Positions 10,257-21,854 of a DNA stretch of 64,000 nucleotides are shown here, piece after piece; position 1 is the first letter of the stretch, and every line of letters starts with the position of its first letter. Position numbers and translations under genes: made by a program. The notes under the pieces are model-generated. The model saw nothing but the letters and a program-made list of their open reading frames with translations, was not told the origin of the DNA and ran no database searches. This stretch comes from Polyporus tsugae (lineage: Eukaryota; Basidiomycota; Agaricomycetes; Polyporales; Polyporaceae): NCBI GenBank assembly GCA_024305745.1, contig JAHRBS010000007.1, positions 1 to 64,000 of the forward strand. The letters are read 5' to 3'.

Positions 10257-12240
10257 TCAACGAAGACCGGGTGCTTTACTCATTCGCGACCTGCATGTAC
10301 GACAATCACTGTGAGCAACACGGTCCACGAGGGTGATATCAAACAGGGGACGCACTTTGAGAACACGCCTCGGCTCGTAAGCATAATCATCCCCATCCTG
10401 GTAACTCATCCTGTTATCCTCATGGTCGTGGTCCTCCGAGCTCGCCGGAGGCGACGCGAAGTTCCCACTCAACAACTTCTCCGGCGGTGGCGACGTCACG
10501 TGCGCACCTGCCTGCGGTGATGGACTCGAGTACCCAGGTAGGGAGCCGCGGGGGTCCGTGGGCTCATCGACGTAACCGTCGTACGGGTCCGTGGCTGAAA
10601 CCGTTGAAAGCGGCCGTGGGGGGGTGTGGTGCTGTGGCGGAACCGCGGCGTACGCAGCCTGAGGCGCGTAGCCCTGAGGCGGCCCCTGTTGGTAGGCGTT
10701 GTATTGGGCGGGTTGGTTCGGCTGGTAGGCGTTGTAGTCCTGCTGATAACCTTGCGGCATCGGGGGATGGGCACCATACGAGCTGTAATCCGATGGCGAG
10801 GTCGTAGATGACGGTCCGAGGCTGGGGTTGCGGTTGAGGTTGCCGCCGTTCGGAGGCTGGCCATAAGCTTGATGAGCGGCGGCGTAGCCACCAACAGCAC
10901 CACCGGCAGCACCGAGGCCCGCAGCGTCAAGAAGGTCCATCTCAGGGACTCCACCAGGGCCACGCTGTTGGTAGCGGAAATCCCGTTGTTGGCCATATGC
11001 ATTTGTAGGATCTTCGTATGGGTTGGGCACGGCGGGCTGGGGAGTTGCGAACGCGTTGTATGGTGCGGTCTGGTTGCCGCCACCCATGCTACGAGCCCTG
11101 TTGACACCCATAGCACCTACACCGGCAGCTCCAGCAGCAGCAGCGCCGTAGTCGTAGGGCGAGAGCTCGGCCATGTTGTAGCTTTCACCATGAGACATGG
11201 GAGGTTGAGCGAAGGTGCCGTGGGTGGTATCGGAGTATCCAGTAGTCATGGAACGGATGTCGCCCGATGGACCTCCCTTGGGAAGACGATCATCGGGGTA
11301 GTAGTCGTCGTCGGTGAAAGCAGGAGCGGTGCCAGCGGCTTCGGCGGCAGCTTCTGCGATCTCGCGGTCGAGCTTCTTGGCGCGGCGACGGCGGACGGCA
11401 TTGGTGACAAAGGCGATAAAGAGGACGAGGGCGACGAGACCGACGACGGTGAAGACGCCTGCGACGGCGCCGGTGTTTTGGAAGAACCTTGGAGTGTGGC
11501 GGCGATTGTCAGCGGGATAGCAATGAGAAGAGAAATAGAGTTGGAACAAATGCGATCGGGAACGCTGGCGGAAATGGAGGAGTGAACATGAGGCAGACGA
11601 TCACTGAAATGAGGAGGGCGGTGCGGGGTACGGGGATCGACTGCTAAGTCCGAGGAAAGGGAGAAAGGAGATGGAGAATAGAAGAGGATGCAAGAAACGA
11701 GAGATGGGATGGGACTCACCCCTTGGAACTACTGGTTTTACTGGTGTCGGATGTGCCAGAGGTGGCGGATGGAGTGACGACGACGATTTGAGTGGAGGTA
11801 GCGACTGAACCGTCGGACGAGGTGATGAGGATGGCGGTGGTGGAGGACTGGGGCAAGGTGTTGGAGGTAGAAGTAGCGGAGGTAGAAGATGTCGTAGAAG
11901 ATGTAGTAGAAGTGGTGCTGGTGCTGGTGGAAGTGGTGGAGGTAGAGGTGGTGGAGGTCGTAGAGGTCGTAGAGGTGGAGATGGAGGTGGTGGTGGAGGT
12001 GGAAGACGTCGAAGTGGTGTCGGTGGTAGAGGTAGAGGTGCTGGTAGTGGAAGAAGTGGAAGTAGGGGAGGAGGCGGAGCTGTTGGGAGGACGGTGAGGA
12101 TGTGACTTGAGATGAGTGAGAAGAGATGGACGTACGTGTCGGATTGGGTTGAGGTAGGGAGGCCGACGGGGGGGAGGACTGGAAGGAGAAGGGGTCAGCT
12201 GCGGAAGGAGAAATTGAGGAGGAGAGGACAGACGAGACAT
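10257..12240 (-). CDS. Single-pass membrane protein, Ser/Thr-rich ectodomain
   Basis: Simplest model: 12240-11720 joined to 11487-10257, 583 aa. The 232-bp intron has GTGAGT and CCAAG ends and closes in phase. The N-terminal ~170 aa are Pro-rich then a Ser/Thr tract (likely O-mannosylated). After the splice comes FFQNTGAVAGVFTVVGLVAL, then a membrane span (~181-205) stopped by VRRRRAKK. The ~375-aa cytosolic tail is rich in Tyr, Gly, Pro and Gln, with a late RRVLKV motif common in this family. The design resembles wall-stress sensors of the Mid2/Wsc type, but no WSC domain is seen. Odd: no clear signal peptide, so the 5' end may be wrong; the same frame is open back to an ATG at 12453, and candidate splice sites occur near 12130-12080. 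Confidence 0.7.
11870..12078. repeat. Coding microsatellite (Ser/Thr tract)
   Basis: Imperfect tandem GGTNGAGGT-like units on the plus strand encode runs of Ser and Thr on the minus strand. All three minus frames stay open here (Ser/Thr, Tyr/His and others), so indels in this tract would rarely create stops. Confidence 0.75.
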
Positions 12241-12654
12241 GGCGTTGTCGAAAGACGGGTAAGGAGAAGGAAACGAGCGTGGAGGGGACCTCTGGAGGAG
12301 GATCCGATGGCTGAGACCGAGGGAAGGGGAGCGTCGGGGGCGGGGTCGAGGGCGGGGAACGACTGCCGACTGGCGGAAGAGGCTCTGAGCTCGGAGACGA
12401 AGCGGATGGTCGTCGAGCAAGACCCTGCACTCCGACCTTTCCCTGCCGCTCATCCCGCTCCCACCTAATCTTCCTTACGTAAGCATCTTCCCGCAACACA
12501 GCTTTCTCTGTCGGCCTTGGATTGACTTCTATCGCCGGCCTCAAGCCCTATTTCACCGCCCGCGTGGCCTATATACCGATACCACCAAGTTCATGTTTTC
12601 CGAAGACTCGTCGCTACAACGCCTTCCTCCAGTACACCGTCCACGGTCTATACA

Positions 12655-14215
12655 CTACGCCGCCCTCCGTTTCTTCCTCTTCCGACCGCCGTCTTCCTCC
12701 TCCCCCTCTCCCCCAAACCCGTCTCCGTCCTCGTCATCCCCCACTTCCCCGTCTCGCCCGGGTTTTAACCCTTTCATCTTCCGCGTCTGCAGCTTCCCCA
12801 GATCCTGCTTTCCGACGTGTATACGCCCCCGCAGGTCGCCCATCTCGTCCACCTCCATGTTCTTCCGCTTCTTCCCCAGCCCCTTCTCCACCTCCTGCTT
12901 CCGCAGCTTCGGCCGCCTCAGAGCCTGCTTCATCATCTCCGGATCCGCGTCCGTATGCCGCCGCAGCCTAAGATCGAGCGATGGACCCATCGGGGTCAGC
13001 TCCACCCGCGGCACCCGTGTCCCCGAGACCAGCAACCGGATCGTGTACGACCGTACGTAGACTGCGGGAAGCGAAGAGAGATCCTCGGCAGGGGCGGCTG
13101 TCGACGACGATGCTTGTAGCGTCGACGTCGTCGCGTTCAGCGAAGGAGGCGTCGGTCCGAGCGAAACGCTAATGACGTGCTCCAGGCCAGCCAGGTGGAT
13201 CGAGTCGATCACTTCACCGTTGAAAAACGCCATCAGCATCGACTTGAGTTGCACCAAGCGCGGGTGCGTGTCGAACAGCTCCGACGCAAAGTGAAGCAGC
13301 GGCTTGTGCCCCGGCGTCGCTTTCGGTGTCTGCAATGGTATATCAGATAAGTACAATGGCGAGCGAATATACGAGCGAATCGGGCTGTCGCACGAGCCCC
13401 ATCGAGTCCCTCTTACGACGGATATAGCGTGCGTCGGATCCAAGGCCTAGCTGTCTTTGGGACGGGACAGTCATCATGTCGTCTCGATGGAGGGCACATC
13501 ATTCCCCAAGTTGCGTTCACGAGGGCATGTGGAGCTAAGAGATGAAGTATACAGCCCCATAGACCACCGGCTCCACACATACCGTTCGGACTGTAGGGCG
13601 ATAGCAAGCGCATTGGACGCCCACCTGCACGGCATCCACCCCGCTCCCATCTTCCCTTTCGAGTCTCCGATTCGACACAAGAAAATGCTGAGAGAAAAGA
13701 GATACTCACCTTGAAGTCCGCCATACTTTTCCACCCCTCGACGCCGACCTCGCACATATCCAGCACGCGGTAATCGAACATACGGACAAACGTGAGCCCG
13801 TCTGGCCGCTTTTTGGTGCTCTGCCCGACCACAAACAAGCTCGCATCGTTTTTCTTCGCCCAGAACTCGAGCGAGGCTGCGTCTTCGAATGGGCGGACGG
13901 CGTTTTTCTTCGAGAACGAGATCGCGTTGGGGCGTTTGAGTGCCATCTGCACACACGCGCGGGGGGTCGACGGTCGGTCAAAGGGCAATCTCGCATGCAG
14001 GCGTTAAGACGCACCAGCTCCTTCATCACCGCAGTGACCTTCTCTCCTGCGTGTGTGCCCTTGACGAAGATGGCGACTTGGGGGTCCTCGACCTCCTTTG
14101 GCTCACGGGCTTGGAGGGCACGCTTAGAACGCGCATTTTTGGGTTTCCTGTAAAGCGTTACCGTCATATGGTGTAAATCAAGCAAATTTGAGCACACTTA
14201 CACCACCCGCAACAT
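12655..14215 (-). CDS. RPF2: Ribosome production factor 2, Brix domain
   Basis: Exons 14215-14202, 14147-14015, 13946-13710 and 13329-12655 close in phase to 352 aa. The 14-nt first exon (MLRV and two bases) is supported by the family N-terminus V-K-P-K-N-A-R-S-K-R-A-L. Brix-domain signatures follow: ISFSKKNAVRPFEDA, ASLFVVGQSTKKRPDGL, LHFASELFDTHPRL and FFNGEVIDSIHLAGLEHV. The tail is basic (GRKRKKRRAA), as expected for a nucleolar factor. In yeast Rpf2 works with Rrs1 to bring 5S RNP into the pre-60S particle. The third intron (13330-13709) is 380 bp, far longer than the others here. Diverges from BTB gene 2 (541 bp between starts). Confidence 0.93.
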
Positions 14216-14756
14216 CGTCGAGCGAGAAATCGGCAGCGGGACAAATTTTGGAAGCGGAGGATGAGGCCAAGGATGTAAGCGCTCGAACGCCCTGAACGAA
14301 CGAGCGCCACCCGCGCTTCTTGGACTCGATCGTCGTCCAGACTAAGCTCGACCCCTTCCGTCCTCGAAAACTCTCTGGTTTTGACCGCACATATCCTCGC
14401 ATCTATTGATGGCTCCTTATAGTCCGGGAACTGTGACCCCCTTTGATTTTTTGACCAGATTTCACCCGCTTCCGCAGACCCAAATGAACTTCCGACTCGA
14501 GCTCCAGGACTACCGCACTTGCCTGTCTCCCAGTTCCTGCATGGCGACGCTTTTGTACGCCACGGCGCTGTACTACGTATTCCGATAACCTTTTGCGTCC
14601 TAGTCGCATCCTGCGAAGTCCGCGTGCTATCACCGTATCATCCAACGCCTAACCTCGGTTGGTTACCACACCTCTAAAATGCGAAAACTTCTGACGGTGA
14701 GTGATGCCCTTCCCCGGAGCTAAGAGTTGCTGCGGTAAGTAAGCCATAACGTTAAG

Positions 14757-15689
14757 ATGAGCCCTGTACTTGGTCTGCCTAGCATCGCCGAACCCCAGAT
14801 GTTCACCCACCTCAACAACTTCGTTGCCATGATAGGGGTCGATCCTATGCTCACCCCCGATACAGAGTTCTGTTACACTCTGTACACCCTCGAGGTACGT
14901 ATTCTCCTCAGTAGAGCTCCCGAAAACTAGTACTGACCAACCGACGTGCTTCCGGTGGTCGATTTGTGCAGGTCGATGGCGTCTTATTTCGCGTGCCAGG
15001 GCATCTCTTATCTCCCTCGCAGTTTTTCCACGGTCTATTGTATATAAGCACAACCAGACGAAGTAGCGCAGCACACTCCAGCCGCGGCGAATCTCACGTT
15101 CCCCACCGTCTCCCAAACGTCACCGCGGATGAGTTCAGGGACTTCTACCGCGTCCTCGAAGCGGCCCCCTATCGGTGAGACATTCCTGGCGACGCAATAA
15201 AATCATATTGTCACATTCTCACTACACATAGAGTCGATGGGGTCATCGGTGCGACGCCCACTTCCTGGGAGAATGTACTGAAGCTTGCCGACAAGTGGTC
15301 GTTCTCCGACCTCCGCGAGATCGCGATAACGCACATCGAACATCACGAAGATTGTGTCCTCCGCCTCAACATCGCTCGGCGATACAAGATACACCGGCTC
15401 CTGCCCGGTGCTCTCCTGGAGCTGGCAGAGCGCGACGAAGCCCTCCGGCACTCCGAGCACGAGCTCCTAGGCTCAAAGCTCGCCGCCGACGTGATGCGAT
15501 ACCGGGAAGCCCATTGGCGGTCCGATGTCGATCCTGAGTACGCGCTTATATAATTCTCGTAGTCGATGATGGCTCACCTGAGCTTTCTCCAGCACCCAGG
15601 AGTGGAGGAGGACCCACATTGTGTCGATATTCGGCGCGAACTTCGCTCACGATTGGGAGGCGGGTTTGATCAAGTCATCCGCCGAATGA
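14757..15689 (+). CDS. BTB/POZ domain protein 2
   Basis: Exons 14757-14894, 14972-15174, 15232-15537 and 15593-15689 close in phase to 247 aa, with intron positions matching BTB gene 1. Signatures: TLYTLE at the first junction, VDGVLFRVPGHLL, DEFRDFYRVLEAAPYR, SWENVLKLADKWSFSDLRE, then the C-terminal SIFGANFAHDWEAG. The last intron is needed: reading through meets TAA at 15551 and loses the conserved tail. The BTB core is somewhat degraded around residues 60-90 compared with paralogs (for example TTRRSSAAHSS), so fold integrity is uncertain. Function unknown beyond BTB-mediated protein contact. Confidence 0.75.
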
Positions 15690-15977
15690 GCAGAGTCACA
15701 GTAGTTTCCCTCGTCAAACCATTTGCTCGAGTGTATTCGCGTAACCCTTTGATGTATGATGTATTACAGTAGCCCAAGGCTTTCACTCCACATTGACCAG
15801 AGATCCTGTTAATATATGGACTGGTAGCAGACCGCGTATGACGAATTTGGGAGTCTATATATCTTGTACTAAAACAATAAGTCGTGCACATTCGTACCCA
15901 AATAGCGATAAGCTTTGTCTCTCGGCGGATGTTTCTGGACGGCTCTGAATGTCGTGAACTGAAAGCGTTGCGACTCG

Positions 15978-16207
15978 AGACATCGATATCATCTTTAAAG
16001 CACCCGATTCTGGATTGCAAGACTCGTGCGTGATCGTTTGCGGGGGGAAGAGGCGGATGAGCTGCTCAAAGGTCTGCGTTCTGCGGCAGACCAGGCAGCT
16101 TGGGCGGGCGCCGCGCATTGGGAGCCGAAGACGTGCCCGCAAGTAGTGAACATGGCAGTTTTCGTCTCGAGGGTGTCGAGACAGATGCCGCAGATGAGCG
16201 AAGACAT
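15978..16207 (-). pseudogene. RING finger gene remnant
   Basis: From 16207 the minus strand reads LICGICLDTLETKT then TTCGHVFGSQC, the first half of a C3HC4 RING, with the cysteine expected in CGHxFC replaced by Gly. The second half (SCLVCRRTQTFEQLIRLFPP) lies in another frame about 13 bp on, with no splice sites between. One lost zinc ligand plus a frameshift indicate a dead copy of a small RING-type E3 gene of the kind common in Agaricomycetes. Confidence 0.7.
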
Positions 16208-16447
16208 CACGGTATGGACTATGGGGCAAGCGAGCAGGTGGGGGGACGATAGGGGGCCCCGTGTGTTAAGTAGTCGCAGGCGTTCTTCCCGAAGTACGGG
16301 TTATGCCGACAGGTTATGCTGCAGGCGCTGCCCACCAAAAGCGCAGTCTTTCTTCCTGGGCTCAAATTTCAATATTACGAGCAATCAGATCGCACGGCAG
16401 TCCGACTGCAACAACGAACCAACTCGATAGAGGCTTCACACTCACAA

Positions 16448-18264
16448 TCAGTACCAAATCGACCGCGTCCGATGGACAGGCAGCATCGCACACGTCTCGA
16501 CCCCCTCGACAGCCCCTTCCCTCCCCTCCACCCGCTTCGCAAGATCCCACAGATAAAAGTCGATCATCACGCTGCTCACAGCGTCCTCGCCCGCCCGACC
16601 GCCGTCTGCATCCTTTCTTTTCCCCTTCTCGTCCACCACCAGCTGGGCGATCGCGCTCCGCACCCGCTCGACCGCGACGATGCTCGCCGCGCGGATGCTC
16701 ACCTCCTCGCGGCTCCCGGAGGCTAGCGGCGTTCGCGCCTCGAGCAGCTCGGCGAGCGCGGGCGGGTACGTGAGCATGCGGAGGTGGTGCAGGATCTGTG
16801 GCACGCGGTAGTCGGCGAACATCGTGAGCTCGTGGATCGCGGGCCCGGCGGGGAAAAGTGGGTGAGGCTCTGAGGGGTCTTTTGGGTAGAACGCCGCCCA
16901 TGTCTCTGCGACGAGGATTTGAACGCGCTTCCAGATGTATACTGCGGGAACGAGAGGTCAGGGAGAGGAAGCGGAGAGTGATGATCAGGTGAGCCTCGAG
17001 TCTCGACCTGCCTCGTCGACCGTGGAGCATGTGCTCGTCGCGGAAGGGCGGAAAGGTCTCCGCGACCATCTTCACGAGCTGCAGCGCTGTGCCACGGTCA
17101 CTGTACCGGCGGCGGAACGCTTGGATGAAACCATGGAACGACCCGCCGAAGTCCTGCATGAGGTGAGCGGGCTGGTCAACGCGAAAGGAGAACAAGCTTA
17201 CCTGACACAAGATGGAGCCGACTTTACGGAGAACCGCGAGACGCTCGCGGAGGAGTGGCATTACCTCTATTGACCGCCTGGCCGGTCGGAAAACGTGTTC
17301 GATCAATGCATCCGGACACCGGGCCTCGGACGCGAAGAATGCGGGGTCGGTGAGTGGGATACCTTCCTCGAGAGCTGTAAGGAGTGTCAGCGAGCGTTCG
17401 AACGGCAGTGACCCGGAAGCAGGACATATGCGTGCCGCTGAGGGTCGCTTTGCGCGAAACACTATATCTGACAATGTCAGGCATCATCGAAGTCACCGGG
17501 TCGGGATGGACCATCCTCCCAGTGTTGCACGAAGAGACAAGTCCTGGGAAACGCCTTGACCCCCTTTCGTACATGTGTGATTGCGCCACACCTCCTCGCG
17601 GACAGCAGAAAGATAAAACAGGACGAGTGCTTTGGTGTACTCACCTCTATTCACCGCCGCAACAAGAGACCAGTACCCGGTGTGGACCACCCTCGTATCC
17701 GAACCCCATGCATCCCGCCACTTGACTCCATAGCGGCCGGCCTGACCCTCGAGTTCGGACCAAAAGCTGAAGTTGAGGGACGAGATGAAGAAGATCCAGT
17801 TCAAACAAGCCAGCGTGGAGGGATCGTCCCAAGAGAACGGATCAGCCGGGCAGATGTGCAGCGGATGGGTCCGCCATGTGCGCGGGAGGTATGCTTCATG
17901 CCGCATTTGGAAGTGGATCTGCCGATGCCGCCGTTCATTGCGAAGCCAAAAGGCTACTGTATAAGCTTCGCGGGGACGGGGATGGTGATACAGCACTCAC
18001 GTATCGCGCGGCGGACTGTATGCCCTCTGGGTTCAGACTAACGAGACCTAGTTCCTAAAGAGCAACCGAGTGAGGGGTCGGCGACGGCCGCAAGCACATA
18101 GAACATACCTCAACAACCCATTGTGAAGTCTCCAAAACGGGATTCACGCCCTCCGCAAAGTGCTCCCGGGAGGCAGTCCCTTTTCCGTGAGCGTTGGTCT
18201 TATTCGCCTCGACCGCTTCGTCTGTGGAATGTTCAGGAGGCGGAGGCACGAGCGGGATTGTCAT
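16448..18264 (-). CDS. QNG1: Queuosine salvage glycosidase (DUF2419)
   Basis: Exons 18264-18109, 18054-18001, 17918-17645, 17374-17202, 17153-17012 and 16941-16448 close in phase to 430 aa. Family hallmarks in order: NPVLETSQWVVE, YLPRTWRTHPLHICP, LNFSFWSELEGQAGRYGV, GYWSLVAAVNRALEEGIPLTD, CPDALIEHVF, FGGSFHGFI, FADYRVPQILHHLRML, SREEVSIRAAS and IDFYLWDLAKR, ending in HRTRSIWY. The enzyme releases queuine from queuosine 5'-phosphate so the base can be re-used for tRNA modification. Intron 16942-17011 has GC-AG ends, required to read GRR-V-Y-IWKR; intron 17375-17644 is long (270 bp). Diverges from the MYND gene with 321 bp between starts. Confidence 0.92.
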
Positions 18265-18585
18265 CACGTTGAGGGTGTTTATCGCCTTTTCTTTGAAGGT
18301 AGTGGACGTTTAGAGAGCCCTGATGGTCATTAGTCGTGGTTGGTGAAAACAGAGCAGATATTGAATATTGAGGGTCGCCATGTGTCAGATCGAACACTTG
18401 CTGTATGCGCATCTTCTGCCCGTGCCATCTTTGGTTTCGAATTGACGCTCGACCGGACGTCGGCGGCCCGTTCACCGTCCTCCGAGTCAGGTCCAAGACT
18501 CGAGAGGGTACGAGGCTACGAGCTCGAGCTCGAGGACGCCGACAGACAGACAGTCAGGTAGAGATCCTACGTCTCATCATCGTTC

Positions 18586-19616
18586 ATGATTCCTCCTGGT
18601 CCCGACTACTCCAAGGGCGTACCTACCGCCCTCCGTCGCTGCGACCACTGCGGCTCGCCGGACCGTACTCTACGCAAATGTGCTCGGTGCTCGCTCGTGA
18701 GCTACTGCAGCAAGGAGTGCCAAAAGGCTGCATGGCCAGGACACAAGTGCGTCCCTCTCTCCGTCGCGATGTCTGCAAATCCCGTAACCGCCTCGCGTTC
18801 GACAGATCTCAATGTCAGACGGTGATCGACTGGCAGAACGGTGACGGGATCTACGCCGAAAAACCTACTGGTGGCAGGTTCAGCGGCTTCGCCACCATGC
18901 ACGCCTTTATGCGCGCAATCGACGACTTCCTCAAAGCTCATGCTTGGGCCTTTCATAACGACGCGCGCGCCCTCGTCGCCTCAAAAGGTGGCATCGAATG
19001 GTTGCAGTCGACGCCACCCAAGATCATCACCATCCGTCTCCGGCCCAGCTTCGCCAATACGTCAGCCCAGTGGGATCGCAACCCCGCTACCCCCTTCAAG
19101 TTCGTTTCCTCCTCCTACATGACCTCGGCCGAGTACGACGATCTCATCGCGAGCACTGCTCACGGCTGGAGCTCCGAGGCGATGACGACCGCGCGCATCA
19201 ACTCGTTCCGCAAGATGCAGGCGCGGTTCGGGGCCGAGTTCGCAGGGCTCATCCCCGTGAACATCACCGTCGACGGCATGGTGTTCACGAGGTTCGAGTT
19301 CTTCCCCTTCCGCCGGACGCGCGCGCTCCCGCCCGACCTGGAGGGCAAGGAGAACGAGATCCTCGGCGACGCGCGCGTGCTCTTCAAGCAGAGCGTCAAC
19401 CTCGGGTTCCCGCTGCGCGTGTCGGGGATGGACTCGCGCTATGCGTATCCCGGCAAGTTCGTGCGCGCGCATGACCATAGGAAGTGGGAGTGGACGACTC
19501 TGTTCCAGGACTGGGCGGCGTATGACGGAGGGAACGAGGACCTTGACGCGACGCTGGGGAAGTTGACGTCTGGATTGTCTGTAGCGGACGTGATCTCAAA
19601 CGTGCAGCGGCTTTAA
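18586..19616 (+). CDS. MYND zinc-finger protein
   Basis: Exons 18586-18746 and 18806-19616 join in phase to 323 aa. The intron splits the finger and restores it: Cys19, 22, 32, 35, 41, 45, His53 and Cys57 fit C-x2-C-x9-C-x2-C-x5-C-x3-C-x7-H-x3-C. MYND fingers bind proline-rich peptides and often tether chromatin or signalling factors. The ~265-aa C-terminal part, acidic and ending LSVADVISNVQRL, resembles many basidiomycete MYND proteins of unknown role; no SET domain motifs are seen. Confidence 0.85.
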
Positions 19617-19976
19617 TGCCGTCAGTCGTTCAGTTCGTAGCATCTCCTCCCCAATTATAAGGGGTTAGGGAACCTTTTAAATACTGTTCCATTGGATTCG
19701 AATTCTAAGCTGCGCATTCTGGATAGGTCTTTGGTTATATTCCGAGATGACGCTGATCAAAACGTTTTCGGTGTAGCGAGAGGCGCCTACTAACCCGGCC
19801 AGTGCAGAGCGCTCGGGCAGCTGCAGCCCTTTACTCCTCCATCTCGCTCCTACATAAGTTTCATCAACGCTTCTCTCTAAACCCCAGTTTATCTTCCCGG
19901 GGCATTAAGAATCACGACTTCCTGAGAACTTGAGACAAGATTGTGGCCGAAGACGAGATTAGAGTCACGGTTCGAT

Positions 19977-21854
19977 ATGAAGGTGTGTCCCTTCTCCACT
20001 GGTAACAAACCTTCCGGTTCACCCAGCGAATGTGATGCTTCAAGATTGCTATAGAGGGGTGCTGCCATGGGGAGCTCGACGCAATATACTCCCATATCAG
20101 GTCACTCGAGCAGCAGAACGGCTACAAGGTTGACCTTCTCCTCATCTGCGGCGACTTCCAAGCCATCCGGAACCACCGCGATTTGCAATGCATGGCCGTC
20201 CCTGACAAGTACCGAAAGCTAGGAGGATTTGCCAAGTAGGTGGGCGGCCGCTCGCACTCGCTTTCTATCTGCAAGACTGAGACCTTGGTGGATCGTGCAG
20301 ATACTACACGGGCGACGCGAAGGCCCCTATCTTGACTCTTGTCATCGGTGGGAACCACGAGGCATCCAATTACTTTTGGGAATTGTAAGTTTCGTCCCTC
20401 ACCCTTCGTTCTGCGACGCCGCTGGACAGGAGGTGCAGGTACCATGGAGGATGGCTCGCGCCCAACATCTACTTTCTCGGTCATGCGGGGTGTGTGCAGG
20501 TAAATGGAGTCCGAATAGCAGGCGCGTCAGGAATATTCAAGCCGCAGGACTTCAAACAAGGTGTGTTTCCTTCGTTTGGGTGTCTCGTACTCCCGTTTGA
20601 ACGCTTCACCCAGGCCACTGGGAGCGAATTCCCTACAACCACGGGTCTATACGGAGCATATACCACATCCGCGAATACAACACACGCCGACTTTCCCTTG
20701 TATGTCCAACATCTGCCTACCTGACGTGGATCAGAATCGCATAGCTGATCGGGCATGACGTCATGCATATAGCTCTCTTCGCCGACTGTGTTCCTCTCGC
20801 ATGATTGGCCCCAGGGTATCGAGCACCACGGAGACCTTCGTGGCCTGCTTCGACGTAAACCGTACTTCCGCGACGATATCAACAAAGGCGCCTTGGGGTC
20901 TCCTCCCATGATGGGTCTCCTACACACCCTCCGTCCGCTGTGGTGGTTCTCCGCGCACTTACATTGTCGTTTTGAGGCAACGATTGTGCATGAATCGCAG
21001 GCTCCCGGTTCTGGCAGCTCGCAGGGCGGCGCGCCGAAGAGCGCAGAGAAGACAAACCCGGACGAGATAAACATCGAGGACGACGAAGACGAGCACGTGG
21101 TGGCTGCCGCGGTGGTCGTCGTAGAGGCCGCTAGTGTGTCATCCAGGAACGCAGATGAGATTGTCCTAGATGATGAGGAGACGGAGGTGGAAGCTCCGCC
21201 TCCGCCTCCGCTGCCTCCCTCGGAGACGAAGTTCCTCGCCCTGGACAAGTGCCTCCCTCGGAGACAGTTCCTCGAGGTAGGTGGTCTAGTTGAGCTATCA
21301 CTCGTGAAATGCACACTCGCCGGGCCCAATGTTCCGCTTTACGTAGTGTCGCAGAAAGAGGAGTGCTCATGCTCCTGTTGCAGGTCATCGATGTTGACGT
21401 CCCAGCGTCTGTCCCCTCAGAAAGTCCTATTCCCGTCTTAACCTTCGACCTGGAATGGCTAGCAATCACGCGTGCTTTCAATCGACACATGACCCTTAAC
21501 CGCGCACAATCATCATATCCCGACGAAGAGCCCGCACGCGAAGCTTTGCGTCAAGAGATGGAATGGATCAAGGAACACATTCTCTCGGGCAAAGAGGGGG
21601 GCACAGTTAAAGTGGACGACGTGCAACAGTTTGTGATGACCGCACCGGGGCCGGGATCGGAGGGCCGGGATATCAAAGCCCAACGTAAGTTTACGCGCCA
21701 GCGTCCTTGCATAACAGCGAAGAAGGTGCTGATCGATGATCTTCTCGACACAGCGCCGTATTATCCCAACCCCCAGACGGCCGCGTTCTGCGAATTACTG
21801 CAAATCCAGAACAAGGTCAACCTCATCATCCCAGGCGGGGTTTCAACATCATAG
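19977..21854 (+). CDS. DBR1: RNA lariat debranching enzyme
   Basis: Exons 19977-19982, 20045-20235, 20301-20384, 20439-20560, 20614-20699, 20773-21276, 21384-21684 and 21755 minus one (21754)-21854 close in phase to 464 aa. The first exon is only ATG AAG; the second starts [12 protein letters not shown], where Dbr1 carries Cys in place of the usual metallophosphoesterase Asp. Further metal-site motifs: [25 protein letters not shown] and FSAHLHCRF. An acidic insert (~EDDEDEHVV) precedes the conserved C-terminal half ([37 protein letters not shown]). The enzyme hydrolyses 2'-5' branch bonds of excised introns in the nucleus, fitting an intron-rich genome. Confidence 0.94.

Noticed and set aside
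10496..11116. Long frames antisense or out of frame to the membrane-protein gene and the pseudogenes
   Set aside because: They follow from GC-rich, repetitive codons of the real frames and carry no independent motifs.
15541..15553. Stop of BTB gene 2 at 15551-15553 without a fourth exon
   Set aside because: A 55-bp intron (15538-15592) closes in phase and restores the tail SIFGANFAHDWEAG shared with the paralogs.
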